Of a stretch of DNA of 64,000 bases, positions 7,689-17,408 are shown piece after piece. Position 1 is the stretch's first letter. Each line of letters starts with the position of its first letter. This DNA is from Nocardioides marinisabuli (GTDB lineage: Bacteria; Actinomycetota; Actinomycetes; Propionibacteriales; Nocardioidaceae), in the NCBI RefSeq assembly GCF_013466785.1, contig NZ_CP059163.1, positions 2,976,001 to 3,040,000 on the forward strand. Direction: 5' to 3'. A model generated the notes under the pieces. The model was not told where the DNA came from. It saw only the letters and a program-made list of their open reading frames with translations, and did no database searches. Made by a program: the position numbers and the translations under genes.

Positions 7689-9212
7689 ATGCATGAAACC
7701 ACGGGACGACCGGGGGGCCGGCGTGCCACCTGGGTCCGCCTCGGCCTCGCGACCGGTGTGGCGCTCGGACTGGCCGGCATCGTCGCGCCCTCGGGCGCGG
7801 AGGAGGGCCAGGACCCGAGGTCCGAGGTCTGCCCTCCCGGGCTGGAGCGACAGCTCGAGCGGGGCAAGGACAACTTCGCCGATGCCTGCCAGCCGGGCGC
7901 CGACTTCGCCCCCCTGGACGACAGCGGTGCCCAGCTGGCGCCAGGCGAGATGGCCAGCAGTGCCAACCTGGAGCTGGTCCACAACACCCCGAAGCAGGCG
8001 CCCCTGCTGGGCTTCAACAGCGACCTCGCCTTCAAGGGCGAGCACGCCTACGCCGGCAACTACGACGGGTTCACCGTCTACGACCTCTCCGACCCGGCCG
8101 CCCCCAGCGTGGTCAAGCAGGTCCTGTGCCCCGGCTCCCAGAACGACGTCTCGGTGTGGGGTGACATCCTCGTGCTGAGCGTCGACTCCAGCCGCAGCGA
8201 CGACTCGTGCTCGAGCACCTCGCAGTCGGCGACCGACGAATCGTCGTGGGAGGGCATCCGGGTCTTCGACATCAGCGACCCGGCCGACCCGGCGTACGTC
8301 GCTTCGGTCGAGACCGACTGCGGCTCCCACACCCACACGCTGGCGCCGGGCAAGGACGGCAAGGACCTGTTCGTCTACGTCTCGTCCTACAACCCGCGGG
8401 CGGACTACCCCGACTGCCAGCCGCCGCACGACAAGATCAGCGTCGTGCAGGTGCCCGTGGCTGCGCCCGCGGAGGCCAGCCTGGTCGCGACGCCGGTGCT
8501 CTTCCCCGACGGTGGCAGCGACGGGACCGGGTACTCCCGCGCGACGGCCGGTTGCCACGACATCACGGCCTACCCGGCCAAGGACCTCGCTGCCGGGGCG
8601 TGCATGGGTGACGGCATCCTGCTCGACATCTCCGACCGGTCCAACCCCGTGGTCACCGAACGGGTGCAGGACCAGGAGAACTTCGCCTTCTGGCACTCCG
8701 CGACGTTCAACGACAAGGGCACCAAGGTGGTGTTCACCGACGAGCTCGGCGGTGGCGGTGGCGCCACCTGCAACCCGACGGTGGGTGAGACCAAGGGCGC
8801 CAACGGGATCTACGACATCGTCGACGGCGAGCTGGTGTTCGCCAGCTACTACAAGATCCCGCGCACCCAGGCCAACACGGAGAACTGCGTGGCTCACAAC
8901 GGCTCGCTGATCCCGGTCAAGGGCCGCGACTGGATGGTGCAGGCCTGGTACCAGGGCGGCATCTCGGTCTTCGACTTCACCGACTCCACCAACCCGCGCG
9001 AGATCGCGTGGTTCGACCGGGGACCGCTGTCGGAGGAGAAGCTCGTCGTCGGTGGTTCCTGGTCGGCGTACTGGTACAACGGCTACATCTACTCCAACGA
9101 CATCCAGCAGGGCTTCGACGTGCTCGAGCTCGACGACCCGCGCGCGAAGACCGCGTACCGTGTGCGGATGGACGTCTTCAACCCGCAGTCCCAGCCGTCC
9201 TTCAACGGCTGA
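7689..9212 (+). CDS. Secreted LVIVD-repeat (beta-propeller-like) protein
   Basis: A 507-residue protein with a signal peptide (Arg-rich n-region, hydrophobic core at about residues 17-36). The body contains repeated units of the form 'gi.[10 protein letters not shown].yv', seen as [39 protein letters not shown] and [13 protein letters not shown], the hallmark of LVIVD/choice-of-anchor propeller proteins. Histidines in SHTHT, FWHSA and CVAHNGS could bind metal, but no catalytic function is known. GAAAGG lies about nine bases before ATG. It is transcribed divergently from the DUF305 lipoprotein. Its last TGA is followed by a terminator hairpin. Confidence 0.75.
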   Translation: MHETTGRPGGRRATWVRLGLATGVALGLAGIVAPSGAEEGQDPRSEVCPPGLERQLERGKDNFADACQPGADFAPLDDSGAQLAPGEMASSANLELVHNTPKQAPLLGFNSDLAFKGEHAYAGNYDGFTVYDLSDPAAPSVVKQVLCPGSQNDVSVWGDILVLSVDSSRSDDSCSSTSQSATDESSWEGIRVFDISDPADPAYVASVETDCGSHTHTLAPGKDGKDLFVYVSSYNPRADYPDCQPPHDKISVVQVPVAAPAEASLVATPVLFPDGGSDGTGYSRATAGCHDITAYPAKDLAAGACMGDGILLDISDRSNPVVTERVQDQENFAFWHSATFNDKGTKVVFTDELGGGGGATCNPTVGETKGANGIYDIVDGELVFASYYKIPRTQANTENCVAHNGSLIPVKGRDWMVQAWYQGGISVFDFTDSTNPREIAWFDRGPLSEEKLVVGGSWSAYWYNGYIYSNDIQQGFDVLELDDPRAKTAYRVRMDVFNPQSQPSFNG

Positions 9213-9225
9213 CCCGGCTGACGCA

Positions 9226-9256
9226 GAGGTCCCGGACCGGTCAGGTCCGGGGCCTC
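9226..9256 (+). terminator. Hairpin terminator after the LVIVD gene
   Basis: GAGGTCCCGGACC (9226-9238) pairs with GGTCCGGGGCCTC (9244-9256) with one mismatch across a 5-base loop, starting 13 bases after the stop codon. No T-run follows, as is common in GC-rich actinobacteria. Confidence 0.6.
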
Positions 9257-9552
9257 GTCGCGTCGAGGCGTGGATTCGCTGCGGCCGCGGCGGTGGACTA
9301 CGCTGGATCCAGCAGTCCGCAAGGACTGACTTCGCACGCCCGCACACCACGGACGAGGCCCACTCCGGGCCCCGAGCACCCGAGGGCGTGACCCGTGGTC
9401 CCGGTTCGCCGGGTCGGGTCGCGCGCGAGCGTCAGGGCGGTCGGCACCCGTCGGCCGCAGGAACTGAAAACGACCGGAGCACCGCTACCGGTCCGGCCTG
9501 TGTCAAGGCCGGGCACCACGGGCGCGGGCTCCACACAGGAGAAGAGAACTTC
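9257..9552 (+). promoter_or_regulatory. rpsB promoter and long 5' leader
   Basis: This gene-free stretch precedes rpsB. A possible -10 element TACGCT lies at 9299-9304, but no convincing -35 was found. About nine bases after it is a perfect hairpin CAGTCC-GCAA-GGACTG (9313-9328) with a GNRA tetraloop, near the presumed transcript 5' end. A less GC-rich patch (GAACTGAAAACGACC) lies near 9463. The rest is GC-rich with no supported ORF. A structured leader would allow feedback control by ribosomal protein S2, but this is an inference. Confidence 0.4.
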
Positions 9553-10512
9553 ATGGCAGTCGTGACCATGCGCCAGCTCCTCGAGAGCGGCGTCCACTTC
9601 GGACACCAGACCCGTCGCTGGAACCCGAAGATGAAGCGCTTCATCATGACCGAGCGCAACGGCATCTACATCATCGACCTGCAGCAGTCGCTGAGCTACA
9701 TCGACCGCTCGTACGCCTTCATCAAGGAGACCGTCGCCAAGGGCGGCACCGTGATGTTCGTGGGCACCAAGAAGCAGGCCCAGGAGGCGATCGCCGAGCA
9801 GGCGACCCGCGTCGGGATGCCCTACGTCAACCAGCGCTGGCTGGGCGGCATGCTCACCAACTTCCAGACCGTGCACCAGCGGATCAACCGCCTCAAGGAG
9901 CTCGACGAGGTCGACTTCGACAACGTCGCCGGCTCGGGCCGCACGAAGAAGGAGCTCCTGCAGATGAAGCGGGAGCGCGACAAGCTCGACCGCACCCTGG
10001 GCGGCATCCGCGAGATGGGCCGCGTCCCGTCGGCCGTGTGGATCGTCGACACCAAGAAGGAGCACCTCGCCGTCGAGGAGGCCCGCAAGCTCCGGATCCC
10101 GATCATCGGCATCCTGGACACCAACTGCGACCCCGACGAGGTCGACTTCCCGATCCCGGGCAACGACGACGCGATCCGCGCCGTGGGTCTGCTGACCCGC
10201 GTCATCGCCGACGCGGTCGCCGAGGGCCTCATCGCCCGCGGTGGCGGCAAGAGCGAGGGTGCCGGCTCCGGCACCACCGACGAGCCCCTGGCCGAGTGGG
10301 AGCGCGAGCTCCTGGCCGGCGAGGCCGAGAAGGCCGCCGAGAGCGCCACCCAGGCCGACGACACCGCGGCCTCCGAGGCCACCGGCGCGTCGACCGAGGC
10401 TGCCGCCTCCGACGAGGCCGCCGCCGAGGCGACCGAGGCCCCCGTCGCGCCCGAGGCCACCTCGGACGAGGCCGCCACGGACGAGGCCGCCAAGGACGAG
10501 GCCAAGGCCTGA
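9553..10512 (+). CDS. rpsB: 30S ribosomal protein S2
   Basis: A 319-residue S2 protein. It begins [20 protein letters not shown] and contains the conserved [34 protein letters not shown] and [18 protein letters not shown] segments. The last ~65 residues are a low-complexity tail rich in Ala, Glu, Thr and Asp, absent from shorter S2 proteins but common in actinobacteria. The start follows an AGGAG-type site. Upstream in-frame codons are leader sequence. Followed by tsf, the universal pairing. Confidence 0.98.
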   Translation: MAVVTMRQLLESGVHFGHQTRRWNPKMKRFIMTERNGIYIIDLQQSLSYIDRSYAFIKETVAKGGTVMFVGTKKQAQEAIAEQATRVGMPYVNQRWLGGMLTNFQTVHQRINRLKELDEVDFDNVAGSGRTKKELLQMKRERDKLDRTLGGIREMGRVPSAVWIVDTKKEHLAVEEARKLRIPIIGILDTNCDPDEVDFPIPGNDDAIRAVGLLTRVIADAVAEGLIARGGGKSEGAGSGTTDEPLAEWERELLAGEAEKAAESATQADDTAASEATGASTEAAASDEAAAEATEAPVAPEATSDEAATDEAAKDEAKA

Positions 10513-10526
10513 CCTCTCCGCGCTGA

Positions 10527-10564
10527 CCGCCGTCCGCGAGCCCTCCGGGGCTCGCGGACGGCGG
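10527..10564 (+). terminator. 17-bp hairpin between rpsB and tsf
   Basis: Bases 10527-10543 pair perfectly with 10548-10564 around a TCCG loop. The hairpin probably attenuates read-through so that S2 and EF-Ts are made in different amounts. No T-run follows. Confidence 0.6.
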
Positions 10565-10620
10565 CACGCCGGGGAACTTCCCGCTACTCCACCACTTTCT
10601 CTTCGAGGGACGGAACGTCA

Positions 10621-11433
10621 ATGACGAACATCTCCGCGGCCGACGTCAAGAAGCTCCGCGAGCAGACCGGCGCCGGCATGATGGACTGCAAGAAGGCGCT
10701 GACCGAGGCCGACGGCGACCTGGACAAGGCCGTCGAGATCCTGCGGGTCAAGGGCGAGGCCAAGGCCGCGAAGCGCGGCGCCGAGCGCGAGGCCTCCTCG
10801 GGCCTGGTCGTCACCTCCGGTGGCGCGCTGGTCGAGATGCGCTCCGAGACCGACTTCGTGGCCAAGAACGACGACTTCGTCGCGGCCGCCGAGAAGATCG
10901 CCGCCGCCGCTGACGCCGCCAAGGCCGGCGACACCGAGACGCTCAAGGCCGTCGAGCTCGACGGCAAGACCGTCGGCGAGGTCGTCGAGCAGCTCGCCAT
11001 CACCATCGGCGAGAAGATCGAGCTCGGTCGCGTGGCCTACTTCGAGGGCCCCACCGTGACCTACATGCACAAGCGTGCCGCCGACCTGCCGCCCGCCGTG
11101 GGCGTCCTGGTCGAGTACGACGGCTCCGACGAGGCCGCGCGCGGCGCCGCGATGCAGATCGCCGCGATGCGCCCGCAGTACCTGAGCCGCGACGAGGTCC
11201 CCGCCGAGGTCGTCGAGTCGGAGCGCTCCATCGCCGAGCAGAAGTCGCGCGAGGAGGGCAAGCCCGAGCAGGCGATCGCCAAGATCACCGAGGGCCGGGT
11301 CAACGGCTTCTTCAAGGAGGTCGTCCTCCTCGAGCAGCCGTCGGTGACGGAGTCGAAGAAGAGCGTGGAGGCGGTCCTCAAGGAGGCCGGCACCACCCTC
11401 AAGCGCTTCGCCCGCTTCGAGGTCGGTGCCTGA
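10621..11433 (+). CDS. tsf: Translation elongation factor Ts
   Basis: A 270-residue EF-Ts of typical actinobacterial length. The N-terminal UBA-like domain ([21 protein letters not shown]) is followed by the core segment [11 protein letters not shown] that inserts into EF-Tu to release GDP. GAGGGA lies nine bases before ATG. It sits between two hairpins that separate it from rpsB and pyrH. Confidence 0.98.
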   Translation: MTNISAADVKKLREQTGAGMMDCKKALTEADGDLDKAVEILRVKGEAKAAKRGAEREASSGLVVTSGGALVEMRSETDFVAKNDDFVAAAEKIAAAADAAKAGDTETLKAVELDGKTVGEVVEQLAITIGEKIELGRVAYFEGPTVTYMHKRAADLPPAVGVLVEYDGSDEAARGAAMQIAAMRPQYLSRDEVPAEVVESERSIAEQKSREEGKPEQAIAKITEGRVNGFFKEVVLLEQPSVTESKKSVEAVLKEAGTTLKRFARFEVGA

Positions 11434-11466
11434 GAGGCGCTGATCCGCTAGGTTGCACCTGACGCC

Positions 11467-11519
11467 AAGGAGGCCGGTCCGCTTGATCCCCCACCAGATG
11501 GATCAACGGGCCGGCCTTC
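11467..11519 (+). terminator. Two-stage hairpin between tsf and pyrH
   Basis: AGGCCGG (11471-11477) pairs with CCGGCCT (11511-11517), and TTGATCC (11483-11489) pairs with GGATCAA (11500-11506), with an interior loop between the two stems. It is probably a partial terminator of the rpsB-tsf unit. Confidence 0.5.
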
Positions 11520-11553
11520 GTGCTGTGCCCACACCCCCACGAAGGGAAACCCG

Positions 11554-12270
11554 ATGACCCAGCAGTACCAGCGTGTCCTCCTCAAGCTCTCCGGGGAGGT
11601 CTTCGGCGGCGGCAAGGTCGGCGTCGACCCCGACGTGGTGCAGAAGATCGCCCTCGACGTGGCCGAGGTCGCCCGCTCGGGCGTGCAGATCGCCGTCGTG
11701 ACCGGCGGCGGCAACTTCTTCCGCGGCGCCGAGCTGCAGCAGCGCGGCATGGACCGCGTGCGTGCCGACTACATGGGCATGCTCGGCATCGTCATGAACT
11801 GCCTGGCCCTGCAGGACTTCCTCGAGAAGATGGGCGTCGAGACCCGCGTGCAGACCGCCATCACCATGGGCCAGGTCGCCGAGCCCTACGTGCCGCGCCG
11901 CGCCATCCGGCACATGGAGAAGGGCCGCGTGGTCATCTTCGGCGCCGGCATGGGCATGCCGTTCTTCTCCACCGACACCGTGGCGGTCCAGCGGGCGCTG
12001 GAGAGCCGCTGCGACGCGGTGTTCTTCGCCAAGAGCGGCGTCGACGGCGTGTACGACGCCGACCCGCGCAAGGACCCGAACGCCACCAAGTTCGACACCA
12101 TCACCTACGCCGACGCCATCCAGCGCAACCTCGAGGTGGTCGACCAGACCGCCTTCACCCTGTGCGCCGAGAACAAGCTGCCGATGGTGGTCTTCGGCAT
12201 GGAGCCCGAGGGCAACATCCCGCGCGTGCTCAAGGGTGAGAAGATCGGCACGCTGGTCAGCGCCGACTGA
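11554..12270 (+). CDS. pyrH: UMP kinase
   Basis: A 238-residue bacterial UMP kinase of the amino-acid-kinase fold, phosphorylating UMP to UDP in pyrimidine synthesis. Conserved segments: [26 protein letters not shown] (nucleotide binding), [17 protein letters not shown] and [19 protein letters not shown] precedes ATG at good spacing. It forms the usual pyrH-frr-cdsA order. Confidence 0.97.
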   Translation: MTQQYQRVLLKLSGEVFGGGKVGVDPDVVQKIALDVAEVARSGVQIAVVTGGGNFFRGAELQQRGMDRVRADYMGMLGIVMNCLALQDFLEKMGVETRVQTAITMGQVAEPYVPRRAIRHMEKGRVVIFGAGMGMPFFSTDTVAVQRALESRCDAVFFAKSGVDGVYDADPRKDPNATKFDTITYADAIQRNLEVVDQTAFTLCAENKLPMVVFGMEPEGNIPRVLKGEKIGTLVSAD

Positions 12271-12340
12271 CCGCGCGACGCACCCAGAGCCCGCACCCAG
12301 CCCGCACCGACCGACGTACGCGACGAACCCAGGAGCAGCC

Positions 12341-12898
12341 GTGATCAACGACATCCTCAACGAGGCCGACACCAAGATGAGCAAGTCGGTGGAGGCGACC
12401 CGCGAGGAGTTCGCGGCGATCCGCGCCGGGCGCGCCCACCCCTCGATGTTCTCCAAGATCGTCGTGGACTACTACGGCTCCCCGACGCCGCTGCAGCAGC
12501 TGGCCTCCTTCACCGCCCCCGAGGCGCGCGTCATCCTCATCGCGCCCTTCGACCAGAGCGCCATGAAGGACATCGAGCGGGCCATCCGCGACTCCGACCT
12601 CGGCGTGAACCCCGCCGACGACGGCAAGGTCATCCGCTGCAACTTCCCCGAGCTGACCGAGGAGCGCCGCAAGGAGTACATCAAGGTCGCGCGCACCAAG
12701 GCCGAGGACGGCCGGGTCGCGGTCCGCAACCTGCGCCGCTCGGCCAAGCAGGGCCTCGAGAAGCTCGAGAAGGACGGCGAGGTCGGCAAGGACGACGTCA
12801 CGGGCGCGGAGAAGAAGCTCGACGTGACCACCAAGAAGCACACCGACGCCATCGACGAGATGCTCAAGAACAAGGAAGCCGAGCTGCTGGAGGTCTGA
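12341..12898 (+). CDS. frr: Ribosome recycling factor
   Basis: A 185-residue RRF of standard length, which splits post-termination ribosomes with EF-G. Conserved segments: MSKSVEATREEFAAIRAGRAHPSMF, YYGSPTPLQQLAS and the C-terminal helix KKHTDAIDEMLKNKEAELLEV. GTG at 12341 is chosen because AGGAG lies five bases upstream and the protein then has normal length; the longer upstream frame is intergenic. A GGAGGTCTGAGACCTCC palindrome encloses the stop codon. Confidence 0.97.
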   Translation: MINDILNEADTKMSKSVEATREEFAAIRAGRAHPSMFSKIVVDYYGSPTPLQQLASFTAPEARVILIAPFDQSAMKDIERAIRDSDLGVNPADDGKVIRCNFPELTEERRKEYIKVARTKAEDGRVAVRNLRRSAKQGLEKLEKDGEVGKDDVTGAEKKLDVTTKKHTDAIDEMLKNKEAELLEV

Positions 12899-12915
12899 GA
12901 CCTCCCTCGCTGCTG

Positions 12916-13818
12916 ATGCCGATGACGAACCCCACCACGCCTCCGGGCACCCCGGCCGGCGCGCCCCCTGCGAAGGACCACGGTCGCGCCGGCCGTGACC
13001 TGCGTGCCGCCTTCACCTCGGCCTTCGTGCTGATCGGGGCCATCCTGGCCTCGCTGCTGCTGTGGAAGACCGCGTTCATGGTGATCGTGGTGGCCGCGGT
13101 CGTGGTGGCGGTGTGGGAGCTGGGCCGCGGGCTGAGCGCCAAGGGCATCGACCTGCCCGAGGAGCCGCTGATGCTCGGCGGCGCGGTGATGGTCGTGGTC
13201 GCCTACGTCTTCGGCGCCGACGCCCTGGTCACCGCCACGGCGGTGACCGCGCTGGTCACCATGCTGTGGCTGCTGCGCCGCGGCATCGACGGCTACGTCC
13301 AGAACGCCTCGGCCTCGCTGTTCACCCTGGTCTACGTGCCGTTCCTCGGGGCCTTCGTCGCGCTGCTGCTGCGCGAGGGCGGGCTCTACGGCGGCGGGTT
13401 CGAGAACGACGGGGTGCGCGGCATCATCGTCTTCATCGCCGTCACGGTGCTCTCCGACACCGGCGGCTACACCTTCGGCGTGCTCTTCGGCAAGCACCCG
13501 ATGGCCCCGGTGATCTCGCCGAAGAAGTCGTGGGAGGGCTTCGTCGGCTCGGTTGTCTTCAGCGTCGCCGCCGGTGTCGTGGCCATGGTCTGGCTGCTCG
13601 ACGGCCGCTGGTGGGTCGGGGTCTTCCTGGGCCTGATCGTCGCGGTGATGGCCACCCTGGGTGACCTGTGCGAGTCGGTGGTCAAGCGCGACCTCGGCAT
13701 CAAGGACATGAGCCAGGTGATCCCGGGCCACGGCGGCCTGATGGACCGCCTCGACTCGCTGCTGGCCACCATCGCACCGGTCTGGCTGCTGCTGCACCAC
13801 CTGGTCTTCCGGGCGTGA
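12916..13818 (+). CDS. cdsA: Phosphatidate cytidylyltransferase
   Basis: A 300-residue membrane enzyme making CDP-diacylglycerol from phosphatidate and CTP. A Pro/Gly-rich cytoplasmic N-terminus is followed by about eight hydrophobic segments. The C-terminal CDS signature is clear: SVVKRDLGIKDMSQVIPGHGG followed by LMDRLDSLL. The start could be either ATG 12916 or ATG 12922; neither has a strong Shine-Dalgarno sequence. The stop overlaps the GTG of the next gene (GTGA). Confidence 0.93.
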   Translation: MPMTNPTTPPGTPAGAPPAKDHGRAGRDLRAAFTSAFVLIGAILASLLLWKTAFMVIVVAAVVVAVWELGRGLSAKGIDLPEEPLMLGGAVMVVVAYVFGADALVTATAVTALVTMLWLLRRGIDGYVQNASASLFTLVYVPFLGAFVALLLREGGLYGGGFENDGVRGIIVFIAVTVLSDTGGYTFGVLFGKHPMAPVISPKKSWEGFVGSVVFSVAAGVVAMVWLLDGRWWVGVFLGLIVAVMATLGDLCESVVKRDLGIKDMSQVIPGHGGLMDRLDSLLATIAPVWLLLHHLVFRA

Positions 13819-14363
13819 GCCTGCACCTGGTCCGCCACGGTCGTCCGCTGGTCGAGCCGGGGGTGCCCGCCGCGCGCTGGGAGCTCGACCCGGCCGGCTT
13901 CGACGACGTGTGGGCGCTGCGCGAGTCCGGCCGCCTGCCCCGGCGCGCCGTGTGGTTCTGCTCGCCCGAGCCCAAGGCGGTCGCCACCGCCCAGCTCCTC
14001 ACCGAGGGCGAGGTCGGGGTCGTCGACGACCTGCGCGAGCACGAGCGCGGCGCGGCGTGGGTCGAGGACTTCGAGACCGTCGTCGCCCGCGCCTTCGCCG
14101 AGCCCGAGCTGGCGGCGTACGAGGGGTGGGAGCCGCTGGCGCGCTGCCGGGCGCGGGTGGCGGCGGCCGTGGCCCGGATCGTCGACGTGCACCGCGGCGA
14201 GGAGGTCGTGCTGGTCGGCCACGGCACGGCCTGGACCCTCGCGGCCGCGGCGCTGGCCGGTGCCGAGCCGGACCTCCGGCGCTGGCGCGCGCTGGGCTTC
14301 CCCGACGTGGTCGTGGTCCCCGACGCGCCTGAGCGCGGCGACGACGACCGGGTGGGAGACTGA
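13815..14363 (+). CDS. Histidine phosphatase family protein
   Basis: A 182-residue protein with the phosphohistidine motif LVRHGRP at its N-terminus and a distal catalytic histidine in VVLVGHGTAWTLAAA, the arrangement of the phosphoglycerate-mutase-like superfamily. Its substrate is unknown. GTG 13815 overlaps the cdsA stop (GTGA), so it is translationally coupled to cdsA. Length is near the lower end for the family. Confidence 0.8.
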   Translation: MSLHLVRHGRPLVEPGVPAARWELDPAGFDDVWALRESGRLPRRAVWFCSPEPKAVATAQLLTEGEVGVVDDLREHERGAAWVEDFETVVARAFAEPELAAYEGWEPLARCRARVAAAVARIVDVHRGEEVVLVGHGTAWTLAAAALAGAEPDLRRWRALGFPDVVVVPDAPERGDDDRVGD

Positions 14364-14367
14364 GGCC

Positions 14368-14775
14368 ATGGTGACCACCGACGACGACGCCGTGGCGCCG
14401 ACCACCCCGCAGGACACCGGACCCGACACCGCCTCCGACACCGACACCGCGGCGGGTGCGACGGCGGGCCGCCCGAGCTGGTGGCACCGCGACCACCCGG
14501 TCTTCACGCCGCTGTCCGGGTTCTTCAGCGGCCTGCTGTTCGTGCTGCTGGTGCCCTCGGTGTACGCCGCGGTGCTCAACGCGGTCACCGACGACGAGAC
14601 CGCCACCGACCTGTTCCCCTTCGTGCTGGTCGCGCTGGCGGTGCCGCTGGGGCTGGTCGTGGCCCCCCACACGCGCCGCTTCGGGCGCTACATGCTCTTC
14701 GGCGTGGTCTCCACCGCCGTGGTGGTGCTCGGGGTCGCCGCGCTGGTGGTCTGGGTGCTGGTCAGCCGGGCCTGA
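14368..14775 (+). CDS. Small membrane protein of unknown function
   Basis: A 135-residue protein that I do not recognise. The first ~40 residues are acidic and Thr/Asp-rich; then come three hydrophobic segments, starting at about residues 47, 76 and 107, ending ...VVWVLVSRA. ATG lies four bases after the stop of the histidine phosphatase gene, so it is probably the last gene of the cdsA operon. Confidence 0.65.
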   Translation: MVTTDDDAVAPTTPQDTGPDTASDTDTAAGATAGRPSWWHRDHPVFTPLSGFFSGLLFVLLVPSVYAAVLNAVTDDETATDLFPFVLVALAVPLGLVVAPHTRRFGRYMLFGVVSTAVVVLGVAALVVWVLVSRA

Positions 14776-14882
14776 GGCCCCGCGGCCCGCTGCGAGATCG
14801 CAGGTGTGGGTCTCCGTAGCGCTGGGTAGAGGGATGTGACGACCACCACACGTCCACCACATCGCCCTACTCGGAGGTCACG

Positions 14883-15761
14883 ATGTCACGCAGCAGGAGA
14901 CCGGCCATCGTCGGGGAGATGTGCGCGGAGTTCGCCGGCACGATGATCCTCATCCTCTTCGGCGTGGGCGTCGTCGCCCAGGTCGCCACCAGCCAGGACG
15001 GGGCGCTCGGCGACCACGACTCGATCGCGTGGGCGTGGGGGCTCGGCGTGACGCTGGGCGTCTACGTGGCCGCCCGGCTCTCCGGCGCCCACCTCAACCC
15101 CGCGGTCACCCTGGCGCTGGCCGTCTTCAAGGGCTTCTCGTGGCGCAAGGTGCTGCCCTACACCCTGGCCCAGACCCTCGGTGCCTTCGTGGCGGCGCTG
15201 ATCGTGCGGGCGTCGTACGCCGACCTGATCGCGGCCGTCGACCCCGAGCACACGATCGCGACCCAGGGCATCTTCTCGACGCTGCCCGGCAACGGGGTGG
15301 CCGACGTGAGCATCTCCAGCGCCTTCGTCGACCAGGTCGTCGGCACCGCGATCCTGGTGTTCTTGATCTTCGCCCTGACCTCGGCGTGGAACAACCCGCC
15401 GATGGCGAACCTGGGGCCGTTCGTGATCGGCCTGGTGGTGGTCGCCATCGGCATGGCCTGGGGCGCCAACGCCGGCTACGCGATCAACCCCGCGCGCGAC
15501 TTCGGCCCGCGCATCGCCTCACTGCTGACCGGCTACGACGGCGCGCTGCGCGACCAGAACGGCTACCTCTACTTCTGGCTGCCGATCGTCGCGCCGCTGC
15601 TCGGTGGGCTGGTCGGCGGCGCGCTGTTCAAGTACCTCGTCGAGGACCACCTCACCGACCCCGACGAGGAGGTCGCCGAGGAGGCCCCCGGCAGCGTCGA
15701 GGGCCCCGACGCCGTCGGCGAGCCGCTGCCCGAGCCCGTCCCCGAGCCGGCCGCCCGCTGA
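14883..15761 (+). CDS. glpF: Glycerol facilitator / aquaglyceroporin
   Basis: A 292-residue MIP-family channel with six hydrophobic segments and both NPA half-helices: SGAHLNPAVTLALAVF and GYAINPARDFGPRI. The Asp after the second NPAR is typical of glycerol-conducting rather than water-specific channels. The C-terminal ~40 residues are acidic and Pro/Glu-rich. GGAGGT lies four bases before ATG. It is followed by glpK and glpD, which supports glycerol uptake as its job. The 107-base upstream gap holds no recognisable operator. Confidence 0.93.
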   Translation: MSRSRRPAIVGEMCAEFAGTMILILFGVGVVAQVATSQDGALGDHDSIAWAWGLGVTLGVYVAARLSGAHLNPAVTLALAVFKGFSWRKVLPYTLAQTLGAFVAALIVRASYADLIAAVDPEHTIATQGIFSTLPGNGVADVSISSAFVDQVVGTAILVFLIFALTSAWNNPPMANLGPFVIGLVVVAIGMAWGANAGYAINPARDFGPRIASLLTGYDGALRDQNGYLYFWLPIVAPLLGGLVGGALFKYLVEDHLTDPDEEVAEEAPGSVEGPDAVGEPLPEPVPEPAAR

Positions 15762-15836
15762 CCCGGCCCCCTGGGCGCCCCACCCTGACCGCCGCACCCT
15801 GACCGCCGCACCACCGATCCACCGAGGAGAGACCCC

Positions 15837-17366
15837 GTGACCGAGACCAGTGCCCGCTACGTCGGCGCCGTCGACCAGGGGACCACCAGCACCCGCTTCA
15901 TGATCTTCGACCACGACGGCGAGGAGGTCGCGCGCCACCAGCTCGAGCACGAGCAGGTGATGCCGAAGGCCGGCTGGGTCGAGCACGACCCCGTCGAGAT
16001 CTGGGAGCGCACCCGGTCGGTGATCCAGAAGGCGATGGGCAAGGCCGGCCTCGACGCCTCCGACCTCTGCGCGGTCGGGATCACCAACCAGCGCGAGACC
16101 ACCGTGGTGTGGAACAGGTCGACGGGGCGGCCCTACTACAACGCGATCGTGTGGCAGGACACCCGCACCGACAAGATCGCCTCCAAGCTCGAGCGCGACG
16201 GCCACGGCGACCTGATCCGGCACCGCGCCGGGCTGCCGCCGGCCACCTACTTCGCCGGCGGCAAGATCCAGTGGATCCTCGAGAACGTCGACGGGGTGCG
16301 CGAGGCCGCCGAGCAGGGCGAGGCGATCTTCGGCACCACCGACTCCTGGCTGATCTGGAACCTCACCGGCGGCACCGACGGCGGCGTGCACGTCACCGAC
16401 GTCACCAACGCCAGCCGCACCATGCTGATGGACCTCGAGACCTGCGAGTGGGACGACGAGCTGATCGGTCTCTTCGACATCCCCCGCGCGATGCTCCCCG
16501 AGATCCGCTCCTCCAGCGAGCCCGACGGCTACGGCACGACCCGCAAGGACGGCCCCTTCGGCGGCGAGGTGCCGCTGACCGGCATCCTCGGCGACCAGCA
16601 GGCCGCCACCGTGGGCCAGGTCTGCTTCGAGCCGGGGGAGGCCAAGAACACCTACGGCACCGGCAACTTCATGCTCCTCAACACCGGCACCGAGCTGATC
16701 CGCTCCCAGCACGGGCTGCTGACCACCGTGTGCTACCGCTTCGGCAAGGAGGAGCCGGTCTACGCCCTCGAGGGCTCGATCGCGGTGACCGGCTCGGCGG
16801 TGCAGTGGCTGCGCGACCAGCTCGGCATCATCTCGGGCGCCTCGCAGAGCGAGTCGCTGGCCCGCCAGGTCGACGACAACGGCGGCGTCTACTTCGTGCC
16901 CGCCTTCTCGGGGCTCTTCGCCCCGCACTGGCGCTCCGACGCCCGCGGCGCGATCGTCGGGCTCTCGCGCTACAACACCAACGCCCACGTCGCCCGGGCC
17001 ACCCTCGAGGCGATCGCCTACCAGAGCTGCGACGTCGCCGCGGCCATGGAGCAGGACTCCGGGGTGAAGCTCGAGGTGCTCAAGGTCGACGGCGGCGTGA
17101 CCGCCAACGAGCTGTGCATGCAGATCCAGGCCGACACCCTCGGCGTCGAGGTGAGCCGGCCGGTGCTGGCCGAGACCACCTGCCTGGGGGCGGCGTACGC
17201 CGCGGGGCTCGCGGTCGGCTTCTGGTCGGGCACCGAGGAGCTGCGCAAGAAGTGGAACGAGGGCAGGCGGTGGTCGCCGCAGTGGAGCGACGAGCAGCGC
17301 GCCGAGGGCCACGCGCAGTGGACCAAGGCGGTGCAGCGCACCCTCGACTGGGTCGACGTCGACTGA
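15837..17366 (+). CDS. glpK: Glycerol kinase
   Basis: A 509-residue FGGY-family kinase of normal length that makes glycerol-3-phosphate. Family segments: [37 protein letters not shown] (substrate binding), [28 protein letters not shown] and [18 protein letters not shown] 15837 follows GAGGAGA at suitable distance. It lies in the operon glpF-glpK-glpD and has 42 bases before glpD. Confidence 0.97.
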   Translation: MTETSARYVGAVDQGTTSTRFMIFDHDGEEVARHQLEHEQVMPKAGWVEHDPVEIWERTRSVIQKAMGKAGLDASDLCAVGITNQRETTVVWNRSTGRPYYNAIVWQDTRTDKIASKLERDGHGDLIRHRAGLPPATYFAGGKIQWILENVDGVREAAEQGEAIFGTTDSWLIWNLTGGTDGGVHVTDVTNASRTMLMDLETCEWDDELIGLFDIPRAMLPEIRSSSEPDGYGTTRKDGPFGGEVPLTGILGDQQAATVGQVCFEPGEAKNTYGTGNFMLLNTGTELIRSQHGLLTTVCYRFGKEEPVYALEGSIAVTGSAVQWLRDQLGIISGASQSESLARQVDDNGGVYFVPAFSGLFAPHWRSDARGAIVGLSRYNTNAHVARATLEAIAYQSCDVAAAMEQDSGVKLEVLKVDGGVTANELCMQIQADTLGVEVSRPVLAETTCLGAAYAAGLAVGFWSGTEELRKKWNEGRRWSPQWSDEQRAEGHAQWTKAVQRTLDWVDVD

Positions 17367-17408
17367 TGCCGCTGCCGCCCCCCTTGCCCCGCCCGGGAGA
17401 GTAGGACC

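Noticed and set aside
9210..9225. Extra 22-bp repeat unit behind the LVIVD gene (TGACCCGGC at the stop codon)
   Set aside because: Only the first nine bases match; the second half-unit and any tandem copy are missing. The same start occurs behind glpF (15759). GC-rich chance similarity cannot be excluded.
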